This document shows, in pieces, positions 61,342 to 64,000 of a stretch of DNA of 64,000 bases; position 1 is the stretch's first letter; the number at the start of each line of letters is the position of its first letter. The notes under the pieces were generated by a model. It saw only the letters and a list, made by a program, of their open reading frames with translations, was not told where the DNA came from and did no database searches. Location of the stretch: contig JAEWRL010000176.1 in assembly GCA_023398955.1 (NCBI GenBank), forward strand, positions 8,859 through 72,858. Direction: 5' to 3'. Made by a program: the position numbers and the translations under genes. The stretch comes from Pseudomonadota bacterium (GTDB lineage: Bacteria; Myxococcota_A; Polyangia; Polyangiales; Polyangiaceae).

Positions 61342-63594
61342 TCACAGCATGTTGACGGGATCGACGTCGAGCGACACCCTGACCCGGCGATCGGCACCGG
61401 CGCGAAGCACGGCGAGCAACGTCTGATGGAGCTCGGGATGGCGCGGTGCCTTGAGCACGAACCGGTACCGGAAGCGGTTCCGTAGACGCGCGATTGGAGC
61501 CGCGGCCGGGCCCAGCAACTGCATCCCGCGCGCCATTGCCCGTCGGGCCACAGCAGCCAGCCGTTCACATTCCATTCTCGCTCGGCGCTCGTCGGGGGAG
61601 TCGACGCGAACGAGCGCCATACGGTAGTGTGGCGGATAATTGAGCTCGCCGCGGTCCGCGAGCTCCTGCTCGAGGAACCGTTCGACGTCGTGGGTCGCGG
61701 CGCACACGATCGCTGGGTGTTCCGGCTGCCGAGTCTGCACGATGACTCGCCCGGGCTTCTCGGCGCGGCCTGCCCGCCCTGCCACCTGAACGATTAGCTG
61801 GAAGGTGCGCTCGGCCGCCCGAAAATCTGGCATGGAAAGGGCTGCGTCGGCGTTGAGCACTCCCACCAGAGTGACGCGCGGCAGGTCGTGCCCTTTGGTG
61901 ACCATCTGCGTCCCCACCAGGATGTCGATTTCGCCGTCGCGCATGCGTCCAAGGATGCGCTCACTCTTGATGCCCGATGCCACGTCTCGGTCGAGGCGCG
62001 CAATCCTCGCATTCGGGAAGCTCTCAGCCAAACGACTCTCGATGCGCTCCGTGCCGCTACCCACGTCATCAAGGCGCTGACCGCTGCAGGCTTGGCAGCG
62101 CGTCGGACGCGGACGCGAGAAGTCGCAGTAGTGGCAGGCCAGCGTCTCGCCGCGGGCGCGATGCAGAGTCAGGGAGACGGAGCAGTGGGGGCACTCGACC
62201 ACTGTCCCGCAATCCTCACAGACGATGCTGGGGGCAAAGCCGCGCCGATTGAGGAAGAGAATCGCCTGCTCTCCCCGCTCCAGCACCGCTTCGAGCGCGC
62301 GGTGCAGCGGGACGGTCAACAAGCGCTCGCCCGAGGGGCCCGCACGGAAACGCCTCATGTCCACGATCTCGACGTCGGGAAGCGAGGCTGCCGCCCTGGC
62401 GCGCGCGGGGAGTCGGAGTCTCGTGAGCTTCTGCGTTCTGGTCAAGAGCTCACTTGCCGTCGAAGGCGTCGCCGTCCCCAAAACGCACACGGCCTGCGCT
62501 CGTCGCGCGCGCAGCAGAGCCATGTCGCGCGCATTGTAGCGCACCCCTTCCTCCTGCTTGAAGGACGCGTCGTGCTCCTCGTCGACACAGATGAGCCGAA
62601 GCTCGTCGACCGGGGCGAAGAGGGCCGAACGGGCCCCGATGGCGACCCGCAGCTCACCCTGTCGGAGGCGCTTCCACATGGAATGGCGATCGCGATCGCC
62701 GAGGCCGCTGTGCAAGACTGCTATCTCGTCTCCGAGGCGTGCGCGGAACCGAGAGACGAGCTGAGGAGTGAGCGCAATCTCCGGCACGAGAACAACGGCC
62801 CCGCCCCCCGCTCGCAAGCAATGCTCGACTGAGTGCAGATATACCTCAGTCTTTCCCGATGCAGTCACGCCGTGCAGCAGAAATGCAGCGGAGTGGCGCG
62901 AATCGAGGGCTTGGCAAATCGCGTCGACGCTGGCCCGCTGAGCGTCCGTCAGGGTGGGCGGGGTGTCGAGCTCCACGGGAGCCATGAGGAATGGATCGGA
63001 CGTCCGGGTGCGTAGACTCACAGTGACGAGCTGACGTTCCGCCAATCGTTTGACGATGGCCCGCGCCGATCCCCAGCGCCCGCTCAGGTCCGTGACCGTC
63101 ACTTCGCCTTCGGAACTCAGGTATTGCAGGAGCTCCCTGGCGTGTCCCCGAAGGTCGGAGGGGATTGGCATCTCGCTCGTGCTCACGACTTGAACGAGGC
63201 GGCCCACGGCGCTGACCTTCGCTTCGGAGAGGAGCTCGACCTGCTCTGGCGACGCGCCCTGGGAGCGTTCGACGGCAGGGAGGGCCAGACGCATGACCTC
63301 GCCGATCGGCGCCAAATAGTAGCGTGCCAGCGCCAAGAGGAAATCGAGCAACTCCTCGGGGAGAGCGGGCTCGTCGTCGACGACCGCAAGGAGCGGCTTC
63401 AAGACTTCGAGCGGTACGTCACCGGGATCTTCCCGCAGCTCCAAGACTACGCCGAGGACCGTTCTCCTCCCGAAGCCGCAGAGCACCCGAGAGCCACGGG
63501 ACACCGATTCACGGAGCGCCGGGGGCAGCGAATACGTGAAGGCTTGGCCGAGCGGGACGGGGATGGCAACGCGGGCGTAGCTCACTCGTGACAC
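61342..63594 (-). CDS. priA: Primosomal protein N' (PriA helicase)
   Basis: 750 residues from the GTG at 63594, just before the SRVSYARVAIPVPLGQAFTYSLP segment that opens PriA; the frame goes on upstream to 63711 without supporting sequence. PriA reloads the replisome at stalled forks. The 3'-DNA-binding and winged-helix regions precede the helicase core: GVTASGKTEVY (Walker A), CVDEEHDASFKQ (DEEH), GTATPS, VAGRAGRA. The zinc-binding insert is complete with C-x2-C, C-x2-C, C-x2-C, C-x2-C (CEDCGTVVECPHC...CHYCDFSRPRPTRCQACSG). The length is near the usual 730. Confidence 0.95.
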   Translation of the reverse strand: MSRVSYARVAIPVPLGQAFTYSLPPALRESVSRGSRVLCGFGRRTVLGVVLELREDPGDVPLEVLKPLLAVVDDEPALPEELLDFLLALARYYLAPIGEVMRLALPAVERSQGASPEQVELLSEAKVSAVGRLVQVVSTSEMPIPSDLRGHARELLQYLSSEGEVTVTDLSGRWGSARAIVKRLAERQLVTVSLRTRTSDPFLMAPVELDTPPTLTDAQRASVDAICQALDSRHSAAFLLHGVTASGKTEVYLHSVEHCLRAGGGAVVLVPEIALTPQLVSRFRARLGDEIAVLHSGLGDRDRHSMWKRLRQGELRVAIGARSALFAPVDELRLICVDEEHDASFKQEEGVRYNARDMALLRARRAQAVCVLGTATPSTASELLTRTQKLTRLRLPARARAAASLPDVEIVDMRRFRAGPSGERLLTVPLHRALEAVLERGEQAILFLNRRGFAPSIVCEDCGTVVECPHCSVSLTLHRARGETLACHYCDFSRPRPTRCQACSGQRLDDVGSGTERIESRLAESFPNARIARLDRDVASGIKSERILGRMRDGEIDILVGTQMVTKGHDLPRVTLVGVLNADAALSMPDFRAAERTFQLIVQVAGRAGRAEKPGRVIVQTRQPEHPAIVCAATHDVERFLEQELADRGELNYPPHYRMALVRVDSPDERRARMECERLAAVARRAMARGMQLLGPAAAPIARLRNRFRYRFVLKAPRHPELHQTLLAVLRAGADRRVRVSLDVDPVNML

Positions 63595-63908
63595 TGGGGG
63601 GCCATCGGTGCTCAGAGTACGGCAGCGCTGGAGAATGTCGACAGTCGCTGCTGCGGGTCCGGCTCGCGGTCTGAGGTGCCGACCCCCTGTTCGCGCCGCC
63701 CGGGCACGCACCGTCTAATCCTGTACGATTTCACTGAGCCTGCAGGGGGACCTCGCGTGGCTCGCCTATGGTGTGCTGTTCGCCCATTTCCTCTTGTCGG
63801 GGATCCCCTTCTGCGCAACACTCAGCGCGTAGTACTTGTCGGAGCCCCGCCTGTGCTGGTCGTCGGTTTTTCTCCCCTCCCCCGGCGATGCCATAGGTGG
63901 GGCTTCGG
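63595..63908. other. 314-bp intergenic region upstream of priA
   Basis: It holds the priA promoter on the minus strand. On the plus strand a short hydrophobic frame (about 63730-63834, with LAWLAYGVLFAHFLLSGIPF) lacks a start codon and stops upstream, so I do not call it a gene. It ends in the 13-bp tandem array. Confidence 0.4.
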
Positions 63909-64000
63909 TTTATTTCTGGGGTTTATTTCTGGGGTTTATTTCTGGGGTTTATTTCTGGGGTTTATTTCTGGGGTTTATTTCTGGGGTTTATTTCTGGGGT
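63909..64000. repeat. 13-bp tandem repeat array, truncated by window edge
   Basis: Seven perfect head-to-tail copies of TTTATTTCTGGGG occupy 63909-63999, and the eighth begins at 64000. The unit is AT-rich on one half and G-rich on the other, in contrast to the surrounding GC-rich DNA. The array runs off the right edge, so its total length is unknown. No ORF crosses it. Confidence 0.97.

Noticed and set aside
61888..62832. 314-codon plus-strand ORF inside priA
   Set aside because: Antisense to conserved PriA helicase motifs. It has no recognisable content.
63730..63834. Short hydrophobic plus-strand frame (LAWLAYGVLFAHFLLSGIPF)
   Set aside because: No start codon after the upstream in-frame stop, and no ribosome-binding site. 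It might be a fragment of a membrane protein, but evidence is too thin.
63909..64000. CRISPR array
   Set aside because: The units are 13 bp and adjoin without spacers, so this is a plain tandem repeat.

Overview
The window is GC-rich, densely coding bacterial chromosome. The gene types point to Myxococcota (delta-proteobacterial, Polyangiales-like): two ECF sigma factor loci with membrane partners, a eukaryote-type Ser/Thr kinase, many small lipoproteins and outer-membrane barrels, an AgmX/PglI-like protein, a FrzS-like pseudo-receiver/coiled-coil protein and a giant TPR protein. This placement is inferred from gene content; there is no rRNA in the window. I found no tRNA, rRNA, CRISPR array or intact insertion sequence.

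Layout. 1-2158 (minus) is the N-terminal 719 codons of a Tc-toxin-A-like protein cut by the left edge. After about 1 kb without a convincing gene comes an Hsp20 chaperone. 3778-8867 (minus) looks like one operon: ECF sigma, membrane anti-sigma-like protein, TPR plus beta-barrel outer-membrane protein, Cys-rich lipoprotein with an 11-residue repeat, small lipoprotein. 9074-13480 (minus) holds an ABC exporter, an AgmX/PglI-like protein, an RluA-type pseudouridine synthase and an RlpA-like lipoprotein. 13889-17621 has a Sua5/YciO protein, a ferredoxin, SlyD, a hemerythrin-like protein and a FGE-sulfatase-domain membrane protein. 17916-23454 (minus) is a nitrogen/redox group: fused NirB-NirD, an FMN-less CysJ-like flavoprotein with eroded motifs, and a triple-GAF protein, with a transposase relic just downstream. 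23981-34901 is a 3262-residue TPR protein and a proline/serine-rich partner, followed by pgi.

36947-47318 has a second ECF sigma/FecR-TPR locus, several envelope proteins, a Ser/Thr kinase immediately upstream of a class A PBP, PgeF, and a HisI-HisE fusion whose HisI half has lost its metal and catalytic residues. 47608-56088 carries the FrzS-like protein, Bpt, a nucleoside salvage pair (PNP and cytidine deaminase), small envelope or unknown proteins, RecQ, a second FGE-domain lipoprotein and infA. 56262-63594 has a HAD phosphatase translationally coupled to a GH113-like glycosidase, a lytic transglycosylase, a small barrel protein and PriA. The right edge lies inside a 13-bp tandem repeat.

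Themes: envelope and peptidoglycan maintenance (PBP1A, its kinase, Slt, RlpA, PgeF, barrels, lipoproteins), sigma-factor-controlled envelope modules, and housekeeping. The best candidates for something undescribed are the sigma-controlled TPR-barrel/lipoprotein operon (possibly Slam-like surface lipoprotein export), the giant TPR protein with its partner, the eroded CysJ-like reductase beside NirBD, and the Tc-toxin-like gene.
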